From: Forficula auricularia
Lineage: Eukaryota; Arthropoda; Insecta; Dermaptera; Forficulidae
Direction: 5' to 3'
NCBI GenBank assembly: GCA_024734495.1
Contig: JALMQS010000030.1
Coordinates: 14,300,378 to 14,364,377 of the forward strand
Length of the DNA: 64,000 nucleotides
Shown here: one piece after another, positions 1 through 12,289 of the stretch
How positions within the stretch are numbered: the stretch's first letter is position 1
How the letters are laid out: each line of letters begins with the position of its first letter
Translations under genes and position numbers: made by a program
Notes under the pieces: model-generated
What the model was told of the DNA's origin: nothing
Databases searched by the model: none
What the model saw: only the letters and a program-made list of their open reading frames with translations

Positions 1-62
1 AAACTTTTAATACTCTAAAAGTTTGAAATTTTAGAGATGCGCCGCATCGACCTCACGCTACT
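1..62 (-). repeat. Dispersed repeat fragment cut by the window edge
   Basis: The stretch containing GAGATGCGCCGCATCGACC reappears in reverse complement at about 60980-61045, including the neighbouring CTCTAAAATTTCAAAC. A shorter relative, GTTGCGCCGCATCCACAGC, lies at about 33313-33331. The three places share a CpG-containing core in otherwise A+T-rich DNA, so this is a dispersed repeat and not unique sequence. I cannot assign a family. Confidence 0.55.
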
Positions 63-120
63 GATATATATATATATATATGTTTATTTGCATCAAGCAT
101 GGGATAACTTCATTGGTTCT

Positions 121-470
121 TGACACTTGAATCACCCCTTTTAGTACACATTTTTTGTTTTTGTCTTTTTCTTATGATTTTTGTTTCTCTTTATGAATTG
201 ATCCAATTCTTGACACTTGAATCACCCCTTTTAGTACACATTTTTTGTTTTTGTCTTCTTCTTATGATTTTTGTTTCTCTTTATGAATTGATCCAATTCT
301 TGACACTTGAATCACACCTTTTAGTACACATTTTTTGTTTTTGTCTTCTTCTTCTTATGATTTTTGTTTCTCTTTATGAATTGATGCAATTCTTGACACT
401 TGAATCACCCTTTTAGTACACATTTTTTGTTTTTGTCTTCTTCTTCTTCTTCTTCTTCTTCTTATGATTA
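121..470. repeat. Minisatellite, period about 90 bp, four copies
   Basis: Units beginning TTGACACTTGAATCACCC start near 121, 211, 301 and 394, giving periods of 90, 90 and 93 bp. The extra bases come from a growing CTT run, which reaches eight triplets in the last copy (about 437-462). The array happens to stay open in one frame and gives an internally repetitive 98-residue translation. That reflects a unit length divisible by three and is not evidence of a gene. Confidence 0.9.
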
Positions 471-496
471 TTACGTTAAAATAAGCTTCCGGTAAG

Positions 497-700
497 ATGT
501 TCTTAATGATGGATAGTGGAAGGGGTCTTAATAGAGGGGGTTCCGCTAGCCAAAAGCCGGTAGTCATCGTCCTCGCAGGGAATGCTGACTGCTCAGTGCC
601 TATCTCCCAGGCCCCAAGTAAACATCACACTCGTCATCGACGACAGCTTATCTCCTCCTCCACTCCCGTCAATTATTTCATATTCAGTGTTTGGAATGGA
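497..700 (+). other. G+C-richer island, possible exon or leader
   Basis: The base composition rises clearly between about 515 and 690. One + frame is open across it (starting ATGTTCTTAATGATGG) and gives a plausible basic, Ser-rich peptide. A usable splice donor, CCCCAA|GTAAAC, sits near 618-619. No convincing acceptor precedes it and I recognise no domain. It could be a first exon, a regulatory CpG-type island or an old repeat. Confidence in coding is low. Confidence 0.2.
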
Positions 701-1563
701 TTACCTCTTCTAATAATACCCAGTGATCATTGTTATTGTTATTCACAATGGTGCATTACAAACCTTTTCTCCAAAATAAAACGCCCAAGGTAATCACGTT
801 TGTTTTTCATTTTTTTTTATTCTTCAATACTTTAATATTTATCCAGTCTCATGCTACTATCCGTCATTGCTATTTATTTCCTTTCTACGATACAACAAAT
901 AGAAACGGAAAATTCTATATAAAGTAATGAAAATCTTGTTTACGAGGAAATAATTAAAATTTTCCTCTGTTGGATTCAAATAAACAATAATAAATGTATA
1001 TATTATTATATACCTAGCCAAAATCAAGCTAATAGCATCTCCTGTATCTAGAGAAACAACTGAACAAAACGATTTTTGTCCCGCCTAAAAATTCCAAAAA
1101 TTGACTCAGTTATGAATTTTTGAATATTTCGAAGAAAAAACGTAGTTTTGAGTTATATCGTTTAAATTTTTAAGCTGCAAAAATAGGCCATTTTCTCCAT
1201 TTTTTTCCTCGCTATTATTCTATTTCGAATGAAAATTTGCTGCTGAATTCAAATATTTAATCAAAAATTATGCTCACATTTTTGCCATTCATAAAAAAAC
1301 TGGTCGGTGAAAATAAGGGCTCTTTTCCCTGACACCATCACACGTAGAATTCAAATTCTGTTTATTTTACCTAACTTGAAAAATCTTGAAACGGACAATA
1401 TATATATATATACATTATACATATGACTTAGACCAGTTTCATAAATAATCACCTGCTCAATTATGAAATGTTGAAAGAGGTTTTGACTTATGGTAAAAGT
1501 AAGAAAGTTACGAGATCGATAAAAAAAATGTATTCAAAAACTTTTTTATTTTTTAAAAATTAA
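701..1563. other. A+T-rich DNA, nothing recognised
   Basis: Apart from a short TA run near 1399-1410, I see no repeat unit, splice-bounded open frame or RNA fold here. Confidence 0.5.
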
Positions 1564-1920
1564 CACGTTTCGCCTATTTGAATTGGCTTCATCACCACCT
1601 GGTTATCAGCTAATGTTAAAATGTATACTATTTTACGAAATCTTTAATAGGAAGTCGTCCATTTAATTGATTTTCATCTTTTTCAGAATTCTTTATTTTA
1701 AGACTTATTTATTTATTTTCTTAAAATTTGTCAAAATCGCCTCTACCGATTTTAATAAACAAATTTGAAATTTTGTGTATAAAAATCCTGCAAATAATAT
1801 TTTATATAGAAAACAAATTATTTTTTCATAAATATTAAATATAAGTATTTGACGTCTCAGAAAAATCATTTTTACGCTTAAGAACCTTTTTTCTAAACCT
1901 TCTAATCCGGTGTACTCTCA

Positions 1921-2092
1921 GTAGGTTTCACAAAATAAAACAAATTGGTATATATTTTGAGTTTTATTTCGAAATATACCTATATTTTGGGATCTGAGTT
2001 CAAAACTCGGTTTTCTATGATAGGCCAAAAACCCGATATATATATCGAGATAAAAGTCAAAACATATGTTTGTTTTATTTTGTGAAACCTAC
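1921..2092. mobile_element. Foldback MITE with GTAGGTTTCACA ends
   Basis: The ends GTAGGTTTCACAAAATAAA (1921-1939) and TTTATTTTGTGAAACCTAC (2074-2092) are perfect inverted repeats. The same terminal motif closes the foldbacks at 12290-12510 and 20516-20800, and a variant closes 14505-14760, so these belong to one superfamily. The centre has TTTCGAAATATACC but no clear CTGANGA. Any ribozyme core here has decayed. Confidence 0.65.
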
Positions 2093-2221
2093 CTTGAAAT
2101 TTTACTTACTGATTATTTAAAAATGTTTCACCTTGAACCTACACCTAATTCTTTAGAAATTACTGTCTACTCTCATTTATTTTCAAATTCGTTAGAGCCT
2201 TTTTTAACATTTTATACATAA

Positions 2222-2490
2222 ATGTGCCCACAGGGAGGGAGGGTTAACACTCATTTTTTTTCAGATGGGGGGGTTAAAATTGTTGCATTTTAGTATTAAT
2301 ATGTTAACAATAAAAGAGATCAAGTCTTATTTATAACTTCAACAAAAAGCAATAAAAAGCTCTTCGAGTTTTTTAGAACTGAATAAAATGGGGGGCGGGG
2401 GGGGGGGGGGTTTACTTTTCATGAAATTAAGGGGGTACTTTTCATGAAACTGGGATTGAGTCATGAAGCTAGGGGGACACTCCTAAATAA
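2222..2490 (+). repeat. Dispersed repeat with long G tracts
   Basis: The block opens with GTGCCCACAGGGAGGGAGGG and contains a run of about 15 G around 2391-2410. It ends with TCATGAAGCTAGGGGGACAC. The same block is present in reverse complement at about 48089-48330, with the same inner words (CTTTTTATT..., TCATGAA). No coding capacity is visible. Terminal repeats were not resolved. Confidence 0.75.
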
Positions 2491-2650
2491 ACAAATAAAT
2501 AAGACTTAGATTAAAGAATTCTGAAAAAGATGAAAATCAATCAAATGGACGAAGTTCCATTACAGATTTCGTAAAATATGTAGAATAAATGTTAACATTA
2601 GCTGATAACCAGATACTTATGAAGCTAAATGGAAATTCGCGAAACATTTT

Positions 2651-3227
2651 CACTATTGACTGTCCACCTGCACTATTAAGTGTTTGGCAAATAAATATTA
2701 ATTGACAACTAATATGTTAAATTTTTAATATTTTAATTATTATTATTAAAACGTCCTAAAATATCGCCACGTAACATCTTTCTTTATACTAAACTTTATC
2801 TAAATGCATTCATTCTGTAATGAAAATTCGTCCCTTGTTGGAATCATCTTTTTTATTTGATTTTTTTTAACAAATAAAAAAATATTAGAATTTCTATGAC
2901 GTTATTAGAACAGATGCTTATAGTGAGTTTTAAATTTCCAAAAGCTAACACAATGGAGTATCGAAATGAAAACGGAGATTGCTTAAAAGAAACTCTCTTC
3001 CTTCCCAAATCGCTTTCGTCTGATTTAGTGAATCTCATTTAATCGAATGTCTATTTTCTTTACCAAACGCAGCGTTTCAATTCTACAATCGTATTTTTTT
3101 TTTTTTTTTTTTTTTTTTTGATTTTTATTTTGCTCCTTCGTTTGAAAAGTTTTTTAATAAAAAAATAATAGATTATTTTTTAAATTTTATTATTATTATT
3201 ATTATGTTAAAAGCGAATAAAAATATC
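2651..3227. other. A+T-rich DNA with a poly-T run
   Basis: A run of 29 T occupies about 3091-3119, and ATT triplets lie near 3189-3203. Nothing else is recognised. Confidence 0.5.
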
Positions 3228-3520
3228 AGAGACGGATCTACGTCTTTTGTCAAGGGGAGCAAGCTTGAATTTGCCGCTGCCCCCAACCCCAACAATGCTG
3301 TATAAAACAAGTAATGTATGATAAAGAGTAGTAAATATTAAATAGTTATTAAAACAATCATACAGTATTTTAAAGTCAGGAATAAATCATTTAAATTTTA
3401 GCGCCATTGTATTTAAAATTTCATTACAAAAATTTCCCTCTTCGCAAAATGTGCTGCTTCTTAAAATTTGCCGCCGAGGGCACTCCCCTCCGACCGTTCC
3501 TTGATCTGATCCTGAAAAAT
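3228..3520 (+). repeat. Dispersed repeat, intact relative of 21683-22085
   Basis: The succession of words GGGGAGCAAGCTTGAATTT, AAAACAAGTAATGTATGAT, CATTACAAAAATTTCCC and TTCTTAAAATTTGCCG recurs in the same order at 21683-22085. There it is interrupted by a foldback insertion at 21784. The copy here lacks that insertion and so shows the empty site. It is not coding. A 75-residue frame over it is incidental. Confidence 0.75.
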
Positions 3521-6500
3521 ATAAAAATTCATACTGATGTATCAGCATTCATCGCTACAGTATTATCTCTAAAAACAACATTCATGCTTCTAATTATTTT
3601 TACTTTGCTATACGCAATAAGGGAAGTATTGTAAGAGGAATGTTTTTCCTTTGTTTCTTTCGAAATATCTCAAAAACAGCTTAAGCTAATGATAAAAAAA
3701 ATTGAGTCTGATTAAAAAGCTTATGTAGTGAACTTTGAAAAAATGATATCTTAAGAGATATTAATTATTTTATCAAAATGTATGAGTAATTAATCCGTGA
3801 ATGGACGAATTTTGTGTGGGCTATAAATCAAAAATTAATAAGAGTCTTAAAATGAGATTTCTTTTCATAAATTTGGTAAATTTACTTTATTCCTATTTTA
3901 TATGCTTGGTGATTTTGAATTTACGTTCAATTTAAAAATTTCTGTTATTTCCTTATTTATATAATGGAAATATTATTTCAACTTTTAGTGATTAATTGTC
4001 AGGTTTAAATGATTTCCAAGGTTTTTCTTTTTTCGGTTCAAAAATTTCTATTAGGTACTTCCCTATTTACATAATATTTCATAAATTTTCTATTTTTAAA
4101 ATAGGTCTATTGTATTAGATTGTTTAATACTGTACTAGTGTGTACTATTACATATATTTATAATCCCATCATCAACAATAATGCTAGAAAAATTTAAACA
4201 GCGGACACAACGATTCTAATTTGATGACATATAATTTTATAATTCAGATTAAACTGGAGAAGTGCAAAACCAGATAATGTGGCAAGTTTATTGTCATGGG
4301 TCTAGGGACTTGACCTACCCTAGACTCCACCGTTTCTGATTCTTATAAACTCCAGATCCTCATTTTCATCTCCACAGTTTCTCCTGATCACTCTCGTCTC
4401 TTCAATAAATTAATGCAGAGGTATTATATAGGATCTGCATCTTCTCTGTACATCTCTTCCTGTATCGATTTCATTATAAAAAAATCAAATCAAATAGTTC
4501 TCAGGTCGGGAAGTTTTCTTCTTTGGCGCCACTGTCAATTGTTTTTTGCCAGAAAGATTTTTTCTTTTTCTGGAAAATACATTTCTCAAATGGCATCTGA
4601 AACGGAATCCAATTGACGCTAATAGCGTGGAGCTGATGACTGATTGATTATCACCCTCTTCAAATTGATTAACTTGACTGACTCAGCTGATAACACAATC
4701 ACGAGCTGTCTCATCACGCTAGGAAGTCCGAGAAACAAGAAGAAGAAGATACAATCCCAAAAGAATCAATTACTTTTCTTTTTACAACCTTTTTTTTCAA
4801 CTTAATAGTTAAGTTTAATCCATTTCACTATTAATTTAATTTCCATTAAATCCAAGACTAATATAATAATAATGATAAAACAGTAATTGAAAAATCGTTT
4901 AATTAATTTTGAAACTTATCTCTTCTATGATTTATGTTATCAAAGTTTTAAGTAATTTCAACAATTTAATTATTTCCTTATATATAAAATGTTGATCATG
5001 TTAATCTTTCTAATAAATCTATTTTAAAATTTATTAATTAAATTGCATTCTTTATCAAAAGCTAGCGAAGATCATTCGCTTTTCTAAAAGTTAATTTTAT
5101 TAGATGTTTTCAATTCCCATTAGATTGATATATAAGGAGATACTCTCTCTTTGGTGAGTGAAGACACTAATTTCATTGAAATTCACTTGAGTGTTTGGAT
5201 AAAATCTCACCTTTTCTTCCGTTAGGATGTTTATTTAATAAATTTGATTAGTATTACCTCTACTTTTAACATTTATTTGGTACTTACATCCATTAACCTC
5301 AATTATGAAAGAAACTTAAAATCTTTTTGTTGAGAATATTTATAAATCATTTTATGAAAATCATTTTTACTAATAAATGTAGTTAAATTTGAATTATACA
5401 TACATATTTAGGTAAAAGCATAGGATAATATACTATAGATATTTTTAATGCTATTGATAATAAATAATAATCACGCACAGCTAGAAAGACGGTCGCCATC
5501 GGTGAATAACGAATATATTCATATTGGGTTAAAAATTGTTGTTCATCGCTAGTTGTTAGCTTATAGATGTCAGGGGGTTAATTTCGTCGCCCCTATCATG
5601 ATTTTCGAAAATAATTTGAAAACACCAATGATGTATGGAGTTGGAGATGGTTAGCTTGAGTTTGACGAGTATAGGCAACTATCTTTGAAAATGGCAATAG
5701 ATTCTATTACCTACCTAAATACTACTTTACCTAATACCTAATTTAGTACATGTTTGAATGTTTCGCTTGATAGTACTTCACTTGCAAATATTTACTTACT
5801 ATTACTAACTTTTACACATTCATTTTTTTATCAATGTTCCGCATATTGATTTTGTTTCCGTTTAAACTTCTGAATTAATAATTTTTAATATATAAATTTT
5901 AAATTTAACAATCCATTCTAATTCAGCCATACCTTCAATAGCATAATACATAAATGAAATAAATAATTTCAAACTTTATAAATGACTTTTATAGAAGCTT
6001 AAAAAAATCGAAATGTCGAAATATTAAAAAATGAAAATAATGGACAAATGTTCAACTTCTGCTACTGTTGTCACTCTTTTTTGTATATATGTACAAAAAG
6101 AATTAACAAAAGATACAATTGGAAAACATTTGTTCAATGAATAAATATAAACGCCCAATGGATTGAATTGATCTCTTTTTTCGCACACTCTTTTGTACAC
6201 ATATTGATAGATAAAACTGAATTATTTATTGAATTTTATCTACACCGTATGCGCCGGATAATTCCCGTTAATTATAAGATGAGGGTACCCAGCCAAATCC
6301 AGACGACGCCCTTTCCTCGTACACACTTGGTTGAGAAGGCTTTTACCCAGAGGCCAATGGCTTACAAAATGTCACCTTGTAATTTGCTAGTTAACATAGT
6401 TCACTTTTTGTAATCATACATATCGACAAATGCGACATTTATAATCTAATTTCATTCGAATTGCGAAGGAACATTTTAGATAGTATTCTAGCATAATAAT

Positions 6501-6584
6501 TAGTTGAAAAGATTTAGTTTGCCGAGAGTAGCAGTGTTGTTAATTCAGATGTTATTTAGATATTTTTAATTTAGGGTTAATTTA
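3521..6584. other. A+T-rich DNA without recognised features
   Basis: I find no splice-bounded open stretch. A slightly G+C-richer patch at 6245-6365 has one open frame but no usable splice borders or motif. Near 6518-6535 there is a short relative (TTTGCCGAGAGTAGCAG) of the tail seen next to the foldbacks at 21784, 34541 and 47673. Confidence 0.5.
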
Positions 6585-6750
6585 GGGTTCACTCTCCCTC
6601 GGGAATCGAACCCAAGTGCAAAACATGCTATCTGCGCATATATATGGCTTAACCCTAGAGATAAAATCCTTCTACTCTTCTCTAGGGTTAAGCCATCTGT
6701 CAGATAGATAACATGTTTAGTACTTGGGCTCGACCACCGAGGGACATTTA
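6585..6750. repeat. Inverted pair of tRNA-derived SINE heads
   Basis: On the minus strand the left half contains a B-box-like GGGTTCGATTCCCGAGGGAG (about 6591-6610). The right half repeats the unit in the opposite orientation: TTAACCCTAGAG at 6650-6661 pairs with CTCTAGGGTTAA at 6679-6690, and CCCAAGT pairs with ACTTGGG. The result is a foldback built from two SINE heads. The polymerase III B box identifies the source as a tRNA, but which tRNA is not clear. Confidence 0.6.
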
Positions 6751-9700
6751 TATTAAACATATCTAATGATTGATATTGGGTTTTAATTTCTTTTTTCCTA
6801 AATAAATTTATTATTACAGAAATATTTCTAGTAACACTGTAATTTTGGAAAATTTAAAAATTTTCAGAATTCAAAAAACTCACTAGCTTTCAATTATCAT
6901 TAATTTTGGACTTTCTAATTTCACGATTGCCAGATGAATAATATATATAAAATAGAAAAAGTCGCATCTTTATAACCTAATCCGCCATGTTTTAGGTTTT
7001 TAGCTAAAACCTAATACAGTGTGAAAAGTGCCAAATCACTAGAATTATCAGAATTTTTTAGTCTTACACGTTTGATATTTTTTTGAGAACCTAGTAAATT
7101 TATTTTCTGCATTATATTTCATTTTCTTCTCTTTTTAAAATTGATTTTTTAGTATATATATATTATTGCTTTTGACCTCAAATCTGTCTTATAAATATTT
7201 ATAGTAGAAGCTCAATATTTCAATTATGATTTTCAATGATTAATATTTTATTAACAGGATATTTGCTGACTTTGAATAGAATTCTCTAGAAATGTTCATT
7301 TAAGAAAAACGATATTTTCATTTTCTTAATGCATGGTAAAGCTAAGCCGTTACACGAAGTGTGACGAGGCACCATTTGAGATAAAAATTCTTGAAGTTCC
7401 GGTTTAAAAGTTCGCGGATTCTAATTGTTTCAACGAAATGACATTGAAAAATTAAGGAAAGGAAATGAGACAAAGAATAAAGCACCTATTTGTATAGTTT
7501 TATAGAGAAAAGTTAAACTGATTGAAGTTTTAGTGTTTAAATCCTTATTTCGATATTATCGCTATCAAAAGCTGATGATTGTATGTGTGATTGGACAGGA
7601 AATATTTCCTTTCGATACACGATATAAAATATTTATCTATTCATTGTAAAATAAATGAATTGCACAAGGTTATTTTTTGTATTAGTTCGTTTTAATTTAA
7701 TTAATATAATATATCACTATTTATCATCATAGAATTACAGTCCTAAAACGCAACCACCCGGATTTACTCAACCTTTATAGATGAGAAGTGGAAGTCTAGA
7801 ATAGAATCTTTATATTATTAAAAATAAAAATTATATTATATAGTACCTATATATATATTACATCTTAGTGCCTTGTGCCTGCGGGCAGCTGGCCTCTACT
7901 CGGATTCCCAAAAATTTGACCCTTCCCCCTTTCAAAAAATAAAATCTCATTGAAAACTTTTATATATGGGTCCATGATGAATCATAAACTCTGATCTATA
8001 TCTTTACGATTGGAAATAATCGATTTCAAAATAAGATTATGTAGCTAATCGACTTCAAATTACCATTAGTCATTTTTTACATTTAATGAAACTTAGTTTG
8101 ATTAATCCCATTTTGATATTGTTTATTCCCAAAGGAAAACACATAAATATAATGGAAATACAGAAAGGGATTTTTCGGTATTCATTTGACTTCTTATTAA
8201 GATTTTAAATTCTTCTAACTGTTTAATCGTATCAATTAAATGCGTATTTATCAATTTTTCTTAATTAGCGAAATTCTTAAGGCATCTCTGCCTTGGTGGG
8301 CTCTAATTTCTTCGCTTTAGCATTTTAATTGATTTAATTAAGACGTGATTCAAAGTAACCAAAGTTTGTAGCCATTATAAAAATAAGGCGTCCTATATCG
8401 AGCTCCTTCCCTCCTGTAACCACTTTAGTTTCTTATTCTCTTTTTGTTTATTTTCAATCGATTAAGGATGTTTGAGTTGAGAGAGTAGACATAATTTAAT
8501 TAGGCCGTCCCAGACTAAAGATAGAACATCCAATAAACGAATCTACTCTCACGCTTTATGGTACCATGTTCATGGATCCTTTACCTGAGTTCGACATCTC
8601 GACATTTTCATTCTGTTTTACATTTCCTTTTATCCTTTATCTTTTATTATACAAGGGGAATACTAAATGATGACCGATATTTAGCCAGCGTTTCCTTGCA
8701 TTGTTTTAGGAATTAATGTTCAGTTAAACACATTATACTTTTTTTATACTTTTTCCGAAGTTTCATCACTTGAAGGGATAATTTTTCTCTTTCGGAACAG
8801 TGAGAAATTTAAGTCGCTCAGAAGTCAATCCGGTTAAGTCTATAAAATAACAATCGATAAAAATTGATGTTTCTTTAAATCCCATCCTATAAGAAAACAT
8901 ATTCAGAAGAAATATAAAGTAGGCTCTATTGGAGAAAATCGGAAAAGGGATAAAAAATAAAAATAAATTTAATTTGTAATTTTGAAATAAATTCAAGATT
9001 GTTTTATTATATTAAACAAGCTGTTTAAGCGTGCCTTCGGAACTAGACAGTAAAGCATTCTACGACTTTTAATAGTAATCATCATCATAATTTTTATATA
9101 TTATATAATCCACTTAAGGAGGTACTGGACTGGTTATCATTTTTATAAGAAAATTCTCAAATTTTTACCATCAAATCATTGATGTATTAAATATTTATTC
9201 CCGAAATTTGAAGTTGATCGTCTGTCCCATTACCGAGAAATAAATTATTGAAAATTGTCCTTTTAACATGGAAGTAAATGGACCGAGCTTTTAAAAGGAC
9301 TATAACTTCTATACAAATTATACCATTTTCAACAAATTTATACAGATCAATAATTCAACTTTTATGAATCTAATGATATATTTTTCAATAGATTTGACAG
9401 TCTAGTTAATTAGTTATTCATAAATGTAAACATAAAAAGTTATTTGCGGCCAACAAAAGCACTAGTGTAGAATTCCAACTCTATTTCTTGAAATCGTTTT
9501 TGTGTTAAATAAATGTTTTTGTAATGAGAAAAAATTTATCTAAATATTCTTTTTATTAATATTATCAAAACAAAGATTTTTATTCGAAATTAACCTTATT
9601 ATTAACAATTTTTTTATTAAAAAATTTATTAAGCAAAAGTTGTCACTCTGGAGAAATAGTAAAGATTTTTTCGAAGATCAACCAGATAGATAAACTGTCT

Positions 9701-9784
9701 AGAACTCTCTTAAGCCACCAGGGTATACGTTCGCAGTGAAAAAATTTAAACATTAGCGGGAATACACGAAAGTCACTTTGACAT
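6751..9784. other. A+T-rich DNA without recognised features
   Basis: Short TA runs occur (for example about 7847-7860). No repeat copy, splice-bounded frame or terminal repeat could be supported in this 3-kb stretch. Confidence 0.45.
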
Positions 9785-9973
9785 ATAATAACCATAGAGT
9801 ATATAGAGAGGAAGGCTCCATAAGGGCCCTATGTATTTTAGCGTATACGAGTTACAGAGCTCTCTGGCGGGTCGTATACTGAAGCAAAATGGCGGGAACC
9901 GCATCTCATCGAGGAAAATTTTGGTGACGTCACACAGCGGATGATTCAAAATAATTTATCATGAGCTTATATA

Positions 9974-10252
9974 CAGGGTGATTCACGGTCGATGGGACGT
10001 TGTCCGTTTTGTGTGAAACGGAGGGTCGGATTTTTCTGAAAATTTGGCACCTTATATTTTCTTATCTGTTCTATCGATCTAAAATATTTTCAGCCTTGCG
10101 ACGTTTCGGCTTCCATTGAAAAGTCACAGCAACTATATTTTTTTTAGATAGATAGAACAGGTAAGAAAATGTAAGGTGGTAAATTTTCAGAAAAATCCGA
10201 CTTTCTGTTTTACATAAAACGGATAACGTCCCATCGACCGTGAATCACCCTG
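9974..10252. mobile_element. Mariner-type MITE nested in the P-like element
   Basis: The ends CAGGGTGATTCACGGTCG and CGACCGTGAATCACCCTG are perfect inverted repeats. Similarity continues inward for about 110 bp on each side (GATGGGACGTT, GTCGGATTTTTCTGAAAATTT). It is flanked by TA on both sides (9972-9973 and 10253-10254), as Tc1/mariner insertion requires. At 279 bp it is non-coding. Because it lies inside 9793-11401 it inserted after the P-like element. Confidence 0.85.
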
Positions 10253-11069
10253 TATATTAAAGAAAAAATTATTAATTGTTTTGTAATTAAAATAAATACA
10301 AATCTTTAAAATTTATTTTTATAATAAAATCGTACTTTTATTAAAAAAAAAAAACTTTGGCAAATAATTAATGTAAAGATTTAAGTATCTTTTTTGAGTT
10401 TCTTTTTTTGAAAATAATTTAATTAAGATTCAGGGACTTTGAGGGACTAGGAGGAAATTCATATATAAAATAAATACTTGAAAATAATTTAAAATTAACC
10501 ATTTTTTTATTTAGACCAAAAAATGACATTACAAATATTTTAATAAATAAATACAATCTTTTCAATGGAATTTTTGTGATTTGCATTCGCCAACATTAGT
10601 TATTTGAGGAAAACCTTCAAAGAATCACCTAGACACTTAAAAAAATAAACAATATTTTTACTTTATTTTCTAATTGAAATGATCTTTTTTTATTAAATTA
10701 AAATAAGATATATCTATTTACCTATAAAATATAGGCTATTCTTTATTTTAATAAAAATATGTATATATATGTTGTCGGCTTCTGGCACAAAATCTAATCA
10801 AGAGCCGGTGTTTGGAGACCTGTGGACGGACGGCTTTAATGTGGATACGAAATCACTTCATTCTGGAGAATCTCGCTGCAGACGTCGTAGATATTTTTTA
10901 TAAATTGTTTTTGATTAAAAATTGTCAGAACATATAAAGAAATATTTATTATTTTCATTGATATCAGCAAATTGACACCAGCGTTTAGCTCTATAATTAA
11001 ATTATTCAAGAATTAACACATAAAAATCAAAGAAATAAATTATTAGTTAATTTTAAATAGGTTACTTAC

Positions 11070-11170
11070 ATTTCATTGTTTTTAGGGCGTCCAAAAAAAG
11101 TATGTTCTTTATCTGATTTTGTGTCGCGAAAACAACCTTTCACACAACATTGACGTCGAGAACTAGCCAT
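11070..11170 (-). pseudogene. THAP zinc-finger first exon of the P-like transposon
   Basis: Reading leftward from the ATG at 11170, the frame begins MASSRRQCCVKGC and goes on to HTFFGRPKNNE. It is open for 33 codons plus two bases to a consensus donor, GTAAGT (complement of 11064-11069). THAP domains start with Cys-x2-4-Cys followed by a hydrophobic F-x-F-P-type segment and a distal Cys-x2-His, which would be encoded by the next exon. The CCVKGC and TFFGRPK pattern matches that opening. I could not find a second exon with the distal C-x2-H inside the element. The G+C-richer patch at about 10780-10890 is a candidate but contains stops in the frames I read. It probably encoded the DNA-binding N-terminus of a P-type transposase and is now a fragment. 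Confidence 0.55.
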
Positions 11171-11450
11171 ATTTAATGATATTTTAATCGATAAATGTGT
11201 ACGTTGGAAAATTTTCTAAATGAATGTTTGATAAAAACAAAGCCTGTGGAATCTTTTATCTATGACAAAAACAAAATGTCAGACTGAATGTCATGTGACA
11301 ATATGCTCTATGAATGGCTCTTAAGGACTAAGAGTTTGAGCATGACCCGCTAGAGAGTGCTTTTTCCAAATACGCAAGCTTTCCTCTCTATATACTCTAT
11401 GATAATAACCTTCTCCAGCTGACGTCATTTTGACAAGTTCAACGCTGGAG

Positions 11451-11968
11451 CCAGGTGCATTTCAGGATTGAGCTAGCTAAATTATATACATACCTATATA
11501 AATCAAATTGATCAGTCTTTTATTCAAAAATCATATTCATTTATTCTTCAGACATCGATGACAAATTTCATTTTCATCAAGCTTTAATATCCACTATTTA
11601 TAATTTCTATCCAAACGTTAAGGCATTTTTCACTGAACTCCTTAAGCGGAACCAACAACCGGAAATTCTTTATTTCTTTCATATTTTTGAACCTATAAAA
11701 TGATTGCCACCAGGTGCATTTCAGGATTGAGCTAGCTAAATTATATACATACCTATATAAATCAAATTGATCAGTCTTTTATTCAAAAATCATATTCATT
11801 TATTCTTCAGACATCGATGACAAATTTCATTTTCATCAAGCTTTAATATCCACTATTTATAATTTCTATCCAAACGTTAAGGCATTTTTCACTGAACTCC
11901 TTAAGCGGAACCAACAACCGGAAATTCTTTATTTCTTTCATATTTTTGAACCTATAAAATGATTGCTA
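11451..11968. repeat. Recent 259-bp tandem duplication
   Basis: The unit beginning CCAGGTGCATTTCAGGATTG starts at 11451 and again at 11710, exactly 259 bp later. By eye the copies are the same throughout. The junction reads GATTGCCACC, while the end of the second copy reads GATTGCTACC. Near-identity implies a very recent duplication or an assembly duplication. No gene is involved. Confidence 0.92.
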
Positions 11969-12289
11969 CCATTTCTCATGGTTTTTAAGTATATTTGAAA
12001 GAAAATATTTTTTAAAGTGGGAATCAAAATGTTTTCATCTCTTCGCTTATTGTGAAAGATAATAAAATTTTTTCTTAGATACACACGATGGGATTTCGCC
12101 CAGAGGGCGGCCGGAGTTAATTTAAAAATTTTCAATGACGAAAACTCATTTTCACGCATGATTTTTTCTATTTAAATGTGACTGTGTATGTGTATACTCA
12201 TGACAATTCAAATTTTTTTTGTTAAGGGAGAATGATGTGGGTTCTTGGTGAAACATTTTAAATAAAGTAAAGAATATTTTTGAAAATTT

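Larger units (their letters stand above)
1564..2650. mobile_element. Large foldback element with decayed hammerhead cores in both arms
   Basis: The left arm (about 1564-1720) and right arm (about 2484-2650) are inverted copies. For example, CAGAATTCTTTATTTTAAG on the left matches CTTAGATTAAAGAATTCTG on the right. Each arm ends in a hammerhead-like core. On the minus strand at 1568-1595 it reads GTGATGA, AGCC, loop, GGC, GAAA, CGTG. On the plus strand at 2616-2644 it reads CTTATGA, AGC, loop, CGC, GAAA, CATT. Both lack the perfect CTGANGA, so they are probably inactive. Other repeats (1921-2092 and 2222-2490) lie between the arms. Confidence 0.6.
9793..11401 (-). mobile_element. P-element-like DNA transposon remnant with 8-bp duplication
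   Basis: The ends are inverted: CATAGAGTATATAGAGAGGA at 9793 and its complement TCCTCTCTATATACTCTATG ending at 11401. Both sides carry the identical 8-bp flank ATAATAAC (9785-9792 and 11402-11409). An 8-bp duplication, ends starting CA, and a THAP-type zinc finger just inside the right end fit the P superfamily. At 1.6 kb it is too short for a full transposase and is interrupted by a second transposon (9974-10252). It is therefore non-autonomous now. A hAT element also makes 8-bp duplications, but the THAP exon argues for P. Confidence 0.7.

Noticed and set aside
120..416. 98-codon repetitive open frame
   Set aside because: It is a by-product of a 90-bp minisatellite whose unit length is divisible by three. 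There are no splice sites, and the composition is non-coding.
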